From: Petrolisthes cinctipes
Taxonomy: Eukaryota > Arthropoda > Malacostraca > Decapoda > Porcellanidae
DNA: 64,000 bases
Reading direction: 5' to 3'
Assembly: GCA_033782935.1 (NCBI GenBank)
Contig: JAWQEG010001332.1
Span: forward strand, 100,001-164,000
Below are positions 20,146 through 32,839 of this stretch, piece after piece; position 1 is the first letter of the stretch, and each line of letters begins with the position of its first letter. The notes under the pieces are model-generated. The model searched no databases and was not told the DNA's origin. It was given only the letters and a program-made list of their open reading frames with translations. The translations under genes were made by a program, and so were the position numbers.

Positions 20146-22144
20146 TATTTAGTTATTTACACGTGAACTGGCTGCCGTGCCTGGGCCTGGAATATTTAGT
20201 TATTTACACGTGAACTGCCTGCCGAGCCTGGCTACACGTGACGTGCCACACAGTAAGTGCAGTACAGTGTGTGAGGACCGGTCAGTGGATGGCGGCCTGG
20301 AATATTTAGTTATTTACACGTGAACTGCCTGCCGTGCCTGGCTACACGTGACGTGCCACAAAGTGAGTGCAGTACAGTGTGTGAGGACCGGTCAGTGGAT
20401 GGCGGCCTGGAATATTTAGTTATTTACACGTGAACTGCCTGCCGTGCTTGGCTACACGTGACGTGCCACACAGTGTGCAGTTTCGTGTGTGAGGACCGGT
20501 CAGCGAATGGCGGCCTGGAATATTTAGTTATTTACACATGAACTGCCTGCCTTGCCTGGCTAAACGTTAATTACCTGCCTTGCCTGGCTACACGTGACAT
20601 GACATACAGTGAGTGCAGTACAGTGTATGACGAACGGTCAGTGGATGGCGCCCTGGAATATTTAGTTATTTACATGTGAACTGCCTGCCGTACCTGGCTA
20701 CACGTGACGTGCCACACAGTGAGTGCACTACAGTGTGTGAGGACCGGTCAGTGGATGGCGGCCTGGAATATTTAGTTATTTACACGTGAACTGGCTGCCG
20801 TGCCTGGGCCTTATATATTTAGTTATTTACACGTGAACTGCCTGCCGTGCCTAACTACACGTGACGTGCCACACAGTAAGTGCAGTACAGTGTGTAAGGA
20901 ACGGTCAGTGAATGGCGGCCTGAAATATTTAGTTATTTACATGTGAACTGCCTGCCGAGCCTGGCTACACGTGACGTGACACACAGTGAGTGCAGTACAG
21001 TGCGTGAGGAATGGTCAGTGGATGACGCCCTGGAATATTTAGTTATTTACACGTGAACTGCCTGCCGTGCCTGGCTACACGTGAAGTGCCACACAGTGAG
21101 TGCAGTACAGTGTGTGAGGACCGGTCAGTGGATGGCGGTCTGGAATATTTAGTTATTTACACGTGAACTGGCTGCCGTGCCTGGGCCTGGAATATTTAGT
21201 TATTTACACGTGAACTGCCTGCCGTGCCTGGCTACACGTGACGTGCCACACAGTAAGTGCAGTACAGTGTGTGAGGACCGGTCAGTGGATGGCGGCCTGG
21301 AATATTTAGTTATTTACACGTGAACTGCCTGCCGTGCCTGGCTACACGTGACGTGCCACAAAGTGAGTGCAGTACAGTGTGTGAGGACCGGTCAGTGGAT
21401 GGCGGCCTGGAATATTTAGTTATTTACACGTGAACTGCCTGCCGTGCCTGGCTACACGTGACGTGCCACACAGTGTGCAGTTTCGTGTGTGAGGACCGGT
21501 CAGCGAATGGCGGCCTGGAATATTTAGTTATTTACACATGAACTGCCTGCCTTGCCTGGCTAAGCGTTAATTACCTGCCTTGCCTGGCTACACGTGACAT
21601 GACATACAGTGAGTGCAGTACAGTGTATGACGAACGGTCAGTGGATGGCGCCCTGGAATATTTAGTTATTTACATGTGAACTGCCTGCCGTGCCTGGCTA
21701 CACGTGACGTGCCACACAGTGAGTGCACTACAGTGTGTGAGGACCGGTCAGTGGATGGCGGCCTGGAATATTTAGTTATTTACACGTGAACTGGCTGCCG
21801 TGCCTGGGCCTGGAATATTTAGTTATTTACACGTGAACTGCCTGCCGTGCCTGGCTACACGTGACGTGCCACACAGTAAGTGCAGTACAGTGTGTAAGGA
21901 ACGGTAAGTGAATGGCGGCCTGAAATATTTAGTTATTTACATGTGAACTGCCTGCCGAGCCTGGCTACACGTGACGTGACACACAGTGAGTGCAGTACAG
22001 TGCGTGAGGAATGGTCAGTGGATGACGCCCTGGAATTTTAGTTATTTACACGTGAACTGCCTGCCGTGCCTGGCTACACGTGACGTGCCACACAGTGAGT
22101 GCAGTACAGTGTGTGAGGACCGGTCAGTGGATGGCGGCCTGAAA
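20146..22144 (+). repeat. Tandem 1000-bp HOR, two copies
   Basis: Copies run 20146-21145 and 21146-22144. Landmarks such as ACGTGCCACACAGTGTGCAG are exactly 1000 bp apart (20461 and 21461). The length is accounted for by eight full monomers, one with a 2-bp deletion and one with a 28-bp insertion, plus two 47 bp units. A third relative lies near 24030-25030, offset 2883 bp from copy 2. Few differences separate the two copies, for example AAACGTTAA versus AAGCGTTAA. Confidence 0.85.
20541..20600 (+). repeat. Monomer with internal 28 bp duplication
   Basis: The segment beginning AACTGCCTGCC is present twice, at 20541 and 20569, with ACGTTAATTACC at the join. The same structure is at 21541 and 24424, and reverse-complemented near 30380, 32080, 35627, 38466 and 41307. 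It is a stable marker of family 2 and of the first minus block. Confidence 0.85.
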
Positions 22145-25100
22145 TATTTAGTTATTTACACGTGAACTGGCTGCCGTGCCTGGGCCTGGAATATTTAGTT
22201 ATTTACACGTGAACTGCCTGCCGTGCCTGGCTACACGTGACGTGCCACACAGTAAGTGCAGTACAGTGTGTGAGGACCGGTCAGTGGATTGCAACCTGGA
22301 ATATTTATGTATTTACACGTGAACTGCCTGCCGTGCCTGGCTACACGTGACATGCCACACAGTGAGTGCGGTACAGTATGTGAGGACTGGTCAGTGGATG
22401 GCAGCCTGGAATATTTAGTATTTTACACGTGAACTGCCTGCCGTGCCTGGCTACACGTGACGTGACACACAGTGAGTGCACTACAGTGTGTGAGGACCGG
22501 TCAGTGGATGGCGGCCCGGAATATTTAGTTATTTACACGTGAACTGCCTGCTGTGCCTGGCTACACGTGACGTGCCACATAGTGAGTGCAGTACAGTGTG
22601 TGAGGACCGGTCAGTGGATGGCGGCCCGGAATATTTAGTTATTTACACGTGAACTGCCTGCCGCGCCTGGCTACACGTGACGTGCCACACAGTGAGTGCA
22701 GTACAGTGTGTGAGGACCGGTCAGTATATGGCGGCCTGGAATATTTAGTTATTTACACATGAACTGTCTGCCTTGCCTGGCTACACATGACGTGCCACAC
22801 AGTGAGTGCAGTACAGTGTGTGAGGACCGGTCAGTGAATGGTGGCCTGGAATATTTAGTAATTTACACGTGAACTGGCTGCCGTGCCTCGTCCTGAAATA
22901 TTTAGTTATTTACACGTGAACTGCCTGCCGTGCCTGGGCCCGGAATATTTAGTTATTTACACGTAAACTACCTGCTGTGCCTGGCTACACGTGACGTGCC
23001 ACATAGTGAGTGCAGTACAGTGTGTGAGGACCGGTCAGTAGATGGAGGCCTGGAATATATAGTTATTTACACGTGAACTGCCTGCCGTGCCTGGCTACAT
23101 GTGACGTGCCACACAGTGAGTGCACTACAGTGTGTGAGGACCGGTCACTGAATGGCGGCCCGGAATATTTAGTTATTTACACTTGAACTGCCTGCTGTGC
23201 CTGGCTACAAGTGACGCGCCACAGAGTGAGTGCAGTACAGTGTGTGAGGACCGGTCAGTGGATGGCGGCCTGGAATATTTAGTTATTTACACATGAACTA
23301 GCTGCTGTGCCTGGGCCTGGAATATTTAGTTATTTACATGTGAACTGCCTGCCGAGCCTGGCTACACGTGACGTGATACACAGTGAGTGCAGTACAGTGT
23401 GTGAGGAACGATCAGTGGATGGCGGCCTGGAATATTTAGTTATTTCCACGTGAACTGCCTGCCGTGCCTGGCTACACGTGACGTGCCACACAGTGAGTGC
23501 AGTACAGTGTGTGAGGACCGGTCAGTGGATGGCGGCCCGGAATATTTAGTTATTTACGTGTGAACTGCCTGCCGTGCCTGGCTACACGTGACGTGCCACA
23601 CAGTGAGTGCAGTACAGTGTGTGAGGACCTGTCAGTGAATGGCGGCCTGGAATATTTAGTTATTTACACGTGAACTGGCTGCCGAGCCTGGCTACACGTG
23701 ACGTGACACACAGTGAGTGCAGTACAGTGTGTGAGGAACGGTCAGTGGATGGTGCCCTGGAATATTTAGTTATTTACACTTGAACTGCCTGCCGTGCCTG
23801 GCTACACGTGACGTGCCACACAGTAAGTGCAGTATAGTGTGTGAGGACCGGTCAGTGGATGGCGGTCTGGAATATTTAGTTATTTACACGTGAACTGGCT
23901 GCCGTGCCTGGGCCTGGAATATTTAGTTATTTACACGTGAACTGCCTGCCGTGCCTGGCTAAACGTGACGTGCCATACAGTGAGTGCAGTACAGTGTGTG
24001 AGGACCGGTCAGTGGATGGCGGTCTGGAATATTTAGTTATTTACACGTGAACTGGCTGCCGTGCCTGGGCCTGGAATATTTAGTTATTTACACGTGAACT
24101 GCCTGCCGTGCCTGGCTACACGTGACGTGCCACACAGTAAGTGCAGTACAGTGTGTGAGGACCGGTCAGTGGATGGCGGCTTGAATATTTAGTTATTTAC
24201 ACGTGAACTGCCTGCCGTGCCTGGCTACATGTGACGTGCCACAAAGTGAGTGCAGTACAGTGTGTGAGGACCGGTCAGTGGATGGCAGCCTGGAATATTT
24301 AGTTATTTACACGTGAACTGCCTGCCGTGCCTGGCTACACGTGACGTGCCACACAGTGTGCAGTTTCGTGTGTGAGGACCGGTCAGCGAATGGCGGCCTG
24401 GAATATTTAATTATTTACACATGAACTGTCTGCCTTGCCTGGCTAAACGTTAATTACCTGCCTTGCCTGGCTACACGTGACATGACATACAGTGAGTGCA
24501 GTACAGTGTATGACGAACGGTCAGTGGATGGCGCCCTGGAATATTTAGTTATTTACATGTGAACTGCCTGCCGTGCCTGGCTACACGTGACGTGCCACAC
24601 AGTGAGTGCACTACAGTGTGTGAGGACCGGTCAGTGGATGGCGGCCTGGAATATTTAGTTATTTACACGTGAACTGGCTGCCGTGCCTGGGCCTGGAATA
24701 TTTAGTTATTTACACGTGAACTGCCTGCCGTGCCTGGCTACACGTGACGTGCCACACAGTAAGTGCAGTACAGTGTGTAAGGAACGGTCAGTGAATGGCT
24801 GCCTGAAATATTTAGTTATTTACATGTGAACTGCCTGCCGAGCCTGGCTACACGTGACGTGACACACAGTGAGTGCAGTACAGTGCGTGAGGAATGGTCA
24901 GTGGATGACGCCCTGGAATATTTAGTTATTTACACGTGAACTGCCTGCCGTGCCTGGCTACACGTGACGTGCCACACAGTGAGTGCAGTACAGTGTGTGA
25001 GGACCGGTCAGTGGATGGCGGCCTGAAATATTTAGTTATTTACACGTGAACTGGCTGCCGTGCCTGGGCCTGGAATATTTAGTTATTTACACGTGAACTG

Positions 25101-26486
25101 CCTGCCGTGCCTGGCTACACGTGACGTGCCACACAGTAAGTGCAGTACAGTGTGTGTGGACCGGTCAGTGGATGGCGGCTTGGAATATTTAGTTATTTAC
25201 ACGTGAACTGCCTGCCGTGCCTGGCTACACGTGACGTGCCACAAAGTGAGTGCAGTACAGTGTGTGAGGACCGGTCAGTGGATGGCGGCCTGGAATATTT
25301 AGTTATTTACACGTGAACTGCCAGCCGTGCCTGGCTACACGTGACATGCCACACAGTGAGTGCAGTACAGTGTGTGAGGACTGGTCAGTGGATGGCGGCC
25401 TGGAATATTTAGTTATTTACACGTGAACTGCCTGCCGTGCCTGGCTACACGTGACGTGCCACAAAGTGAATGCAGTTCAGTGTGTGAGGACCGGTCAGTG
25501 GATGGCGGCCTGGAATATTTAGTTATTTACACGTGAACTGCCTGCCGTGCCTGGCTACACGTGACATGCCACACAGTGAGTGCTATACAGTGTGTGAGGA
25601 CTGGTCAGTGGATGGCGGCCTGGAATATTTAGTTATTTACGCGTGAACTGCCTGCCGTGGCTTGCTACACGTGACGTGCCACAAAGTGAGTGCAGTACAG
25701 TGTGTGAGGACCGGTCAGTGGATTGCAACCTGGAATATTTAGTTATTTACACGTGAACTGCCTGCCGTGCCTGGCTACACGTGACATGCCACACAGTGAG
25801 TGCGGTACAGTGTGTGAGGACTGGTCAGTGGATGGCAGCCTGGAATATTTAGTTATTTACACGTGAACTGCCTGCCGTGCCTGGCTACACGTGACGTGAC
25901 ACACAGTGAGTGCACTACAGTGTGTGAGGACCGGTCAGTGGATGGCGGCCCGGAATATTTAGTTATTTACACGTGAACTGCCTGCTGTGCCTGGCTACAC
26001 GTGACGTGCCACATAGTGAGTGCAGTACAGTGTGTGAGGACCGGTCAGTGGATGGCGGCCCGGAATATTTAGTTATTTACACGTGAACTGCCTGCCGTGC
26101 CTGGCTACACGTGACGTGCCACACAGTGAGTGCAGTACAGTGTGTGAGGACCGGTCAGTATATGGCGGCCTGGAATATTTAGTTATTTACACTTGAACTG
26201 TCTGCCTTGCCTGGCTACACATGACGTGCCACACAGTGAGTGCAGTACAGTGTGTGAGGACCGGTCAGTGAATGGTGGCCCGGAATATTTAGTAATTTAC
26301 ACGTGAACTGGCTTCCGTGCCTGGGCCTGAAATATTTAGTTATTTACACGTGAACTGCCTGCCGTGCCTGGGCCTGGAATATTTAGTTATTTACACGTGA
26401 ACTGCCTGCCGTGCCTGGCTACACGTGACGTGAAACACAGTAAGTGCAGTACAGTGTGTGAGGACCGGTCAGTGGATGGCGGCTTG

Positions 26487-26585
26487 AATATTTAGTTATT
26501 TACACGTGAACTGCCTGCCGTACTGTGTGGCACGTCACGTGTAGCCAGGCACGGCAGGCAGTTCACGTGTAAATAACTAAATATT
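26487..26585. repeat. Head-to-head satellite junction with 35 bp inverted repeat
   Basis: Plus-oriented sequence stops within a monomer at 26520 and minus-oriented sequence begins at 26521. Arms 26487-26521 and 26551-26585 are perfect 35 bp reverse complements around a 29 bp spacer. Only about one base of overlap exists at the join. The sequence just right of it resembles the reverse complement of about 24720-24990, so the two sides are not a simple mirror of each other. Confidence 0.9.
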
Positions 26586-28619
26586 CCAGGGCGTCATCCA
26601 CTGACCATTCCTCACGCACTGTACTGCACTCACTGTGTGTCACGTCACGTGTAGCCAGGCTCGGCAGGCAGTTCACATGTAAATAACTAAATATTTAAGG
26701 CCGCCATTCACTCACCGTTCCTTACACACTGTACTGCACTTACTGTGTGGCACGTCACGTGTAGCCAGGCACGGCAGGCAGTTCACGTGTAAATAACTAA
26801 ATATTCCAAGCCCAGGCACGGCAGCCAGTTCACGTGTAAATAACTAAATATTCCAGGCCGCCATCCACTGACCGGTCCTCACACACTGTACTGCACTCAC
26901 TGTGTGGCACGTCACGTGTAGCCAGGCACGGCAGGCAGTTCACGTGTAAATAACTAAATATTCCAGGCCGCCATCCACCGACCGGTCCTCACACACTGTA
27001 CTGCACTCACTTTGGGGCACGTCACGTGTAGCCAGGCACGGCAGGCAGTTCACGTGTAAATAACTAAATATTCCAGGCCCAGGCACGGCAGGCAGTTCAC
27101 GTGTAAATAACTAAATATTTCATTCCCAGGCACGGCAGCCAGTTCACGTGTAAATTACTAAATATTCCAGGCCACCATTCACTGACCGGTCCTCACACAC
27201 TGTACTGCACTCACTGTGTGGCACGTCATGTGTAGCCAGGCAAGGCAGACAGTTCATGTGTAAAATACTAAATATTCCAGACCGCCATATACTGACCGGT
27301 CCTCACACACTGTACTGCACTCACTGTGTGGCACGTCACGTGTAGCCAGGCACGGCAGGCAGTTCACGTGTAAATAACTAAATATTCCGCGCCGCCATCC
27401 ACTGACCGGTCCTCACACACTGTACTGCACTCACTATGTGGCACGTCACGTGTAGCCAGGCACAGCAGGCAGTTCACGTGTAAATAACTAAATATTCCGG
27501 GCCGCCATCCACTGACCGGTCCTCACACACTGTAGTGCACTCACTGTGTGTCACGTCATGTGTAGCCAGGCACGGCAGGCAGTTCACGTGTAAATAACTA
27601 AATATTCCAGGCTGCCATCCACTGACCAGTCCTCACACACTGTACCGCACTCACTGTGTGGCATGTCACGTGTAGCCAGGCACGGCAGGCAGTTCACGTG
27701 TAAATAACTAAATATTCCAGGTTGCAATCCACTGACCGGTCCTCACACACTGTACTGCACTCACTTTGTGGCACGTCACGTGTAGCAAGCCACGGCAGGC
27801 AGTTCACGCGTAAATAACTAAATATTCCAGGCCGCCATCCACTGACCAGTCCTCACACACTGTATTGCACTCACTGTGTGGCATGTCACGTGTAGCCAGG
27901 CACGGCAGGCAGTTCACGTGTGAATAACTAAATATTCCAGGCCGCCATCCACTGACCGGTCCTCACACACTGTACTGCACTCACTTTGTGGCACGTCACG
28001 TGTAGCCAGGCATGGCAGGCAGTTTATGTGTAAATAACTAAATATTCCAGGCCACCATTCACTGACCGGTCCTCACACACTGTACTGCACTCACTGTGTG
28101 GCACGTCACGTGTAGCCAGGCACGGCAGGCAGTTCACGTGTAAATAACTAAATATTCCAGGCCGCCATCCACCGACCGGTCCTCACACACTGTACTGCAA
28201 TCACTGTGTGGCACGTCACGTGTAGCCAGGCACGGCAGGCAGTTCACGTGTAAATAACTAAATATTCCAGGCCGCCATCCACCGACCGGTCCTCACACAC
28301 TGTACTGCACTCACTTTGGGGCACGTCACGTGTAGCCAGGCACGGTAGGCAGTTCACGTGTAAATAACTAAATATTCCAGGGCCAGGCACGGCAGGCAGC
28401 TCACGTGTAAATAACTAAATATTTCAGGCCCAGGCACGGCAGCCAGTTCACGTGTAAATTACTAAATATTCCAGGCCACCATTCACTGACCGGTCCTCAC
28501 ACACTGTACTGCACTCACTGTGTGGCACGTCATGTGTAGCCAGGCAAGGCAGACAGTTCATGTGTAAAATACTAAATATTCCAGGCCGCCATATACTGAC
28601 CGGTCCTCACACACTGTAG

Positions 28620-31600
28620 TGCACTCACTGTGTGGCACGTCACGTGTAGCCAGGCACGGCAGGCAGTTCACGTGTAAATAACTAAATATTCCAGGCCGCC
28701 ATCCACCGACCGGTCCTCACACACTGTACTGCACTCACTTTGGGGCACGTCACGTGTAGCCAGGCACGGCAGGCAGTTCACGTGTAAATAACTAAATATT
28801 CCAGGCCCAGGCACGGCAGGCAGTTCACGTGTAAATAACTAAATATTTCAGGCCCAGGCACGGCAGCCAGTTCACGTGTAAATTACTAAATATTCCAGGC
28901 CACCATTCACTGACCGGTCCTCACACACTGTACTGCACTCACTGTGTGGCACGTCATGTGTAGCCAGGCAAGGCAGACAGTTCATGTGTAAAATACTAAA
29001 TATTCCAGGCCGCCATATAGACCGGTCCTCACACACTGTACTGCACTCACTGTGTGGCACGTCACGTGTAGCCAGGCACGGCAGGCAGTTCACGTGTAAA
29101 TAACTAAATATTCCGCGCCGCCATCCACTGACCGGTCCTCACACACTGTACTGCACTCACTATGTGGCACGTCACGTGTAGCCAGGCACAGCAGGCAGTT
29201 CACGTGTAAATAACTAAATATTCCGGGCCGCCATCCACTGACCGGTCCTCACACACTGTAGTGCACTCACTGTGTGTCACGTCATGTGTAGCCAGGCACG
29301 GCAGGCAGTTCACGTGTAAATAACTAAATATTCCAGGCTGCCATCCACTGACCAGTCCTCACACACTGTACCGCACTCACTGTGTGGCATGTCACGTGTA
29401 GCCAGGCACGGCAGGCAGTTCACGTGTAAATAACTAAATATTCCAGGTTGCAATCCACTGACCGGTCCTCACACACTGTACTGCACTCACTTTGTGGCAC
29501 GTCACGTGTAGCAAGCCACGGCAGGCAGTTCACGCGTAAATAACTAAATATTCCAGGCCGCCATCCACTGACCAGTCCTCACACACTGTATTGCACTCAC
29601 TGTGTGGCATGTCACGTGTAGCCAGGCACGGCAGGCAGTTCACGTGTAAATAACTAAATATTCCAGGCCGCCATCCACTGACCGGTCCTCACACACTGTA
29701 CTGCACTCACTTTGTGGCACGTCACGTGTAGCCAGGCACGGCAGGCAGTTCACGTGTAAATAACTAAATATTCCAGGCCCAGGCACGGCAGCCAGTTCAC
29801 GTGTAAATAACTAAATATTTCAGGCCGCCATCCACTGACCGGTCCTCACACACTGTACTGCACTCACTGTGTGGCACGTCACGTGTAGCCAGGCACGGCA
29901 GGCAGTTCACGTGTAAATAACTAAATATTCCAGGGCGTCATCCACTGACCATTCCTCACGCACTGTACTGCACTCACTGTGTGTCACGTCACGTGTAGCC
30001 AGGCTCGGCAGGCAGTTCACATGTAAATAACTAAATATTTCAGGCCGCCATTCACTCACCGTTCCTTACACACTGTACTGCACTTACTGTGTGGCACGTC
30101 ACGTGTAGCCAGGCACGGCAGGCAGTTCACGTGTAAATAACTAAATATTCCAAGCCCAGGCACGGCAGCCAGTTCACGTGTAAATAACTAAATATTCCAG
30201 GCCGCCATCCACTGACCGGTCCTCACACACTGTAGTGCACTCACTGTGTGGCACGTCACGTGTAGCCAGGCACGGCAGGCAGTTCACATGTAAATAACTA
30301 AATATTCCAGGGCGCCATCCACTGACCGTTCGTCATACACTGTACTGCACTCACTGTATGTCATTTCACGTGTAGCCAGGCAAGGCAGGTAATTAACGTT
30401 TAGCCAGGCAAGGCAGGCAGTTCATGTGTAAATAACTAAATATTCCAGGCCGCCATTCGCTGACCGGTCCTCACACTCGAAACTGCACACTGTGTGGCAC
30501 GTCACGTGTAGCCAGGCACAGCAGGCAGTTCACGTGTAAATAACTAAATATTCCAGGCCGCCATCCACTGACCGGTCCTCACACACTGTACTGCACTCAC
30601 TTTGTGGCACGTCACGTGTAGCCAGGCATGGCAGGCAGTTTATGTGTAAATAACTAAATATTCCAGGCCACCATTCACTGACCGGTCCTCACACACTGTA
30701 CTGCACTCACTGTGTGGCACGTCACGTGTAGCCAGGCACGGCAGGCAGTTCACGTGTAAATAACTAAATATTCCAGGCCGCCATCCACCGACCGGTCCTC
30801 ACACACTGTACTGCACTCACTTTGGGGCACGTCACGTGTAGCCAGGCACGGCAGGCAGTTCACGTGTAAATAACTAAATATTCCAGGCCCAGGCACGGCA
30901 GGCAGTTCACGTGTAAATAACTAAATATTTCAGGCCCAGGCACGGCAGCCAGTTCACGTGTAAATTACTAAATATTCCAGGCCACCATTCACTGACCGGT
31001 CCTCACACACTGTACTGCACTCACTGTGTGGCACGTCATGTGTAGCCAGGCAAGGCAGACAGTTCATGTGTAAAATACTAAATATTCCAGGCCGCCATAT
31101 AGACCGGTCCTCACACACTGTACTGCACTCACTGTGTGGCACGTCACGTGTAGCCAGGCACGGCAGGCAGTTCACGTGTAAATAACTAAATATTCCGCGC
31201 CGCCATCCACTGACCGGTCCTCACACACTGTACTGCACTCACTATGTGGCACGTCACGTGTAGCCAGGCACAGCAGGCAGTTCACGTGTAAATAACTAAA
31301 TATTCCGGGCCGCCATCCACTGACCGGTCCTCACACACTGTAGTGCACTCACTGTGTGTCACGTCATGTGTAGCCAGGCACGGCAGGCAGTTCACGTGTA
31401 AATAACTAAATATTCCAGGCTGCCATCCACTGACCAGTCCTCACACACTGTACCGCACTCACTGTGTGGCATGTCACGTGTAGCCAGGCACGGCAGGCAG
31501 TTCACGTGTAAATAACTAAATATTCCAGGTTGCAATCCACTGACCGGTCCTCACACACTGTACTGCACTCACTTTGTGGCACGTCACGTGTAGCAAGCCA

Positions 31601-32018
31601 CGGCAGGCAGTTCACGCGTAAATAACTAAATATTCCAGGCCGCCATCCACTGACCAGTCCTCACACACTGTATTGCACTCACTGTGTGGCATGTCACGTG
31701 TAGCCAGGCACGGCAGGCAGTTCACGTGTAAATAACTAAATATTCCAGGCCGCCATCCACTGACCGGTCCTCACACACTGTACTGCACTCACTTTGTGGC
31801 ACGTCACGTGTAGCCAGGCACGGCAGGCAGTTCACGTGTAAATAACTAAATATTCCAGGCCCAGGCACGGCAGCCAGTTCACGTGTAAATAACTAAATAT
31901 TTCAGGCCGCCATCCACTGACCGGTCCTCACACACTGTACTGCACTCACTGTGTGGCACGTCACGTGTAGCCAGGCACGGCAGGCAGTTCACGTGTAAAT
32001 AACTAAATATTCCAGGGC
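28620..32018 (-). repeat. Duplicated 1.3 kb block, offset 2082 bp
   Basis: About 28620-29936 and 30702-32018 match at a constant offset of 2082 bp. They share a private 3-base loss giving CCATATAGACC (29013 and 31095) where other copies read CCATATACTGACC. The copies diverge just after CAGGGCG at 29931 and 32013. Confidence 0.75.
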
Positions 32019-32839
32019 GCCATCCACTGACCTTTCGTGATACACTGTACTGCACTCACTGTATGTCATGTCACGTGTAGCCAGGCAAGGCAGGTAATTA
32101 ACGTTTAGCCAGGCAAGGCAGGCAGTTCATGTGTAAATAACTAAATATTCCAGGCCGCCATTCGCTGACCGGTCCTCACACTCGAAACTGCACACTGTGT
32201 GGCACGTCACGTGTAGCCAGGCACGGCAGGCAGTTCACGTGTAAATAACTAAATATTCCAGGCCGCCATCCACTGACCGGTCCTCACACACTGTACTGCA
32301 CTCACTTTGTGACACGTCACGTGTAGCCAGGCACGGCAGGCAGTTCACGTGTAAATAACTAAATATTCCAGGCCACCATTCACTGACCGGTCCTCACACA
32401 CTGTACTGCACTCACTGTGTGGCACGTCACGTGTAGCCAGGCACGGCAGGCAGTTAACGTGTAAATAACTAAATATTCCAGGGCACCATCCACTGACCGT
32501 TCCTCACACACTGTACTGCACTTACTGTGTGTCACGTCACGTGTAGCCAGGCTCGGCAGCCAGTTCACGTGTAAATAGCTAAATATTCCAGGCCGCCATT
32601 CACTGACAGGTCCTCACACACTGCACTGCACTCACTGTGTGGCACGTCCCGTGTAGCCAGGCACGGCAGGCAGTTTATGTGTAAATAACTAAATATTCCA
32701 GGCCACCATTCACTGACCGGTCCTCACACACTGTACTGCACTCACTGTGTGGCACGTCACGTTTAGCCAGGCACGGCAGGCAGTTCACGTGTAAATAACT
32801 AAATATTCCAGGCCGCCATCCACCGACCGGTCCTCACAC

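Larger units (their letters stand above)
7512..26520 (+). repeat. Satellite array, plus-oriented block (110 bp monomer)
   Basis: Head-to-tail copies of a 110 bp monomer; orientation is defined as plus when it reads TATTTAGTTATTTAC. Spacing is directly measurable, for example from 8631 to 8741. Fixed landmarks per monomer, numbered from TATTTAG, are an A/T block at 1-14, CACGTG at 15-20 and 43-48, GACCGGTC at 84-91 and GGATGGCGGCC near 95-105. Shorter 47 bp units are interspersed. The short open frames inside are by-products: 110 is not a multiple of 3 and the frames hold only monomer translation. The block is about 19.0 kb. Confidence 0.98.
18795..26520 (+). repeat. HOR family 2 block (about 3.4-3.7 kb units)
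   Basis: Marker CGGTCAGTATATGGCGG occurs at 18991, 22718 and 26152, giving periods of 3727 and 3434 bp. Other family markers are GTGTAAGGAACGG, GTGCGTGAGGAATGG, CAGTGTGCAGTTTCG and a monomer with an internal 28 bp duplication. These combinations are absent from family 1 but appear reverse-complemented in the minus block to the right. Confidence 0.8.
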
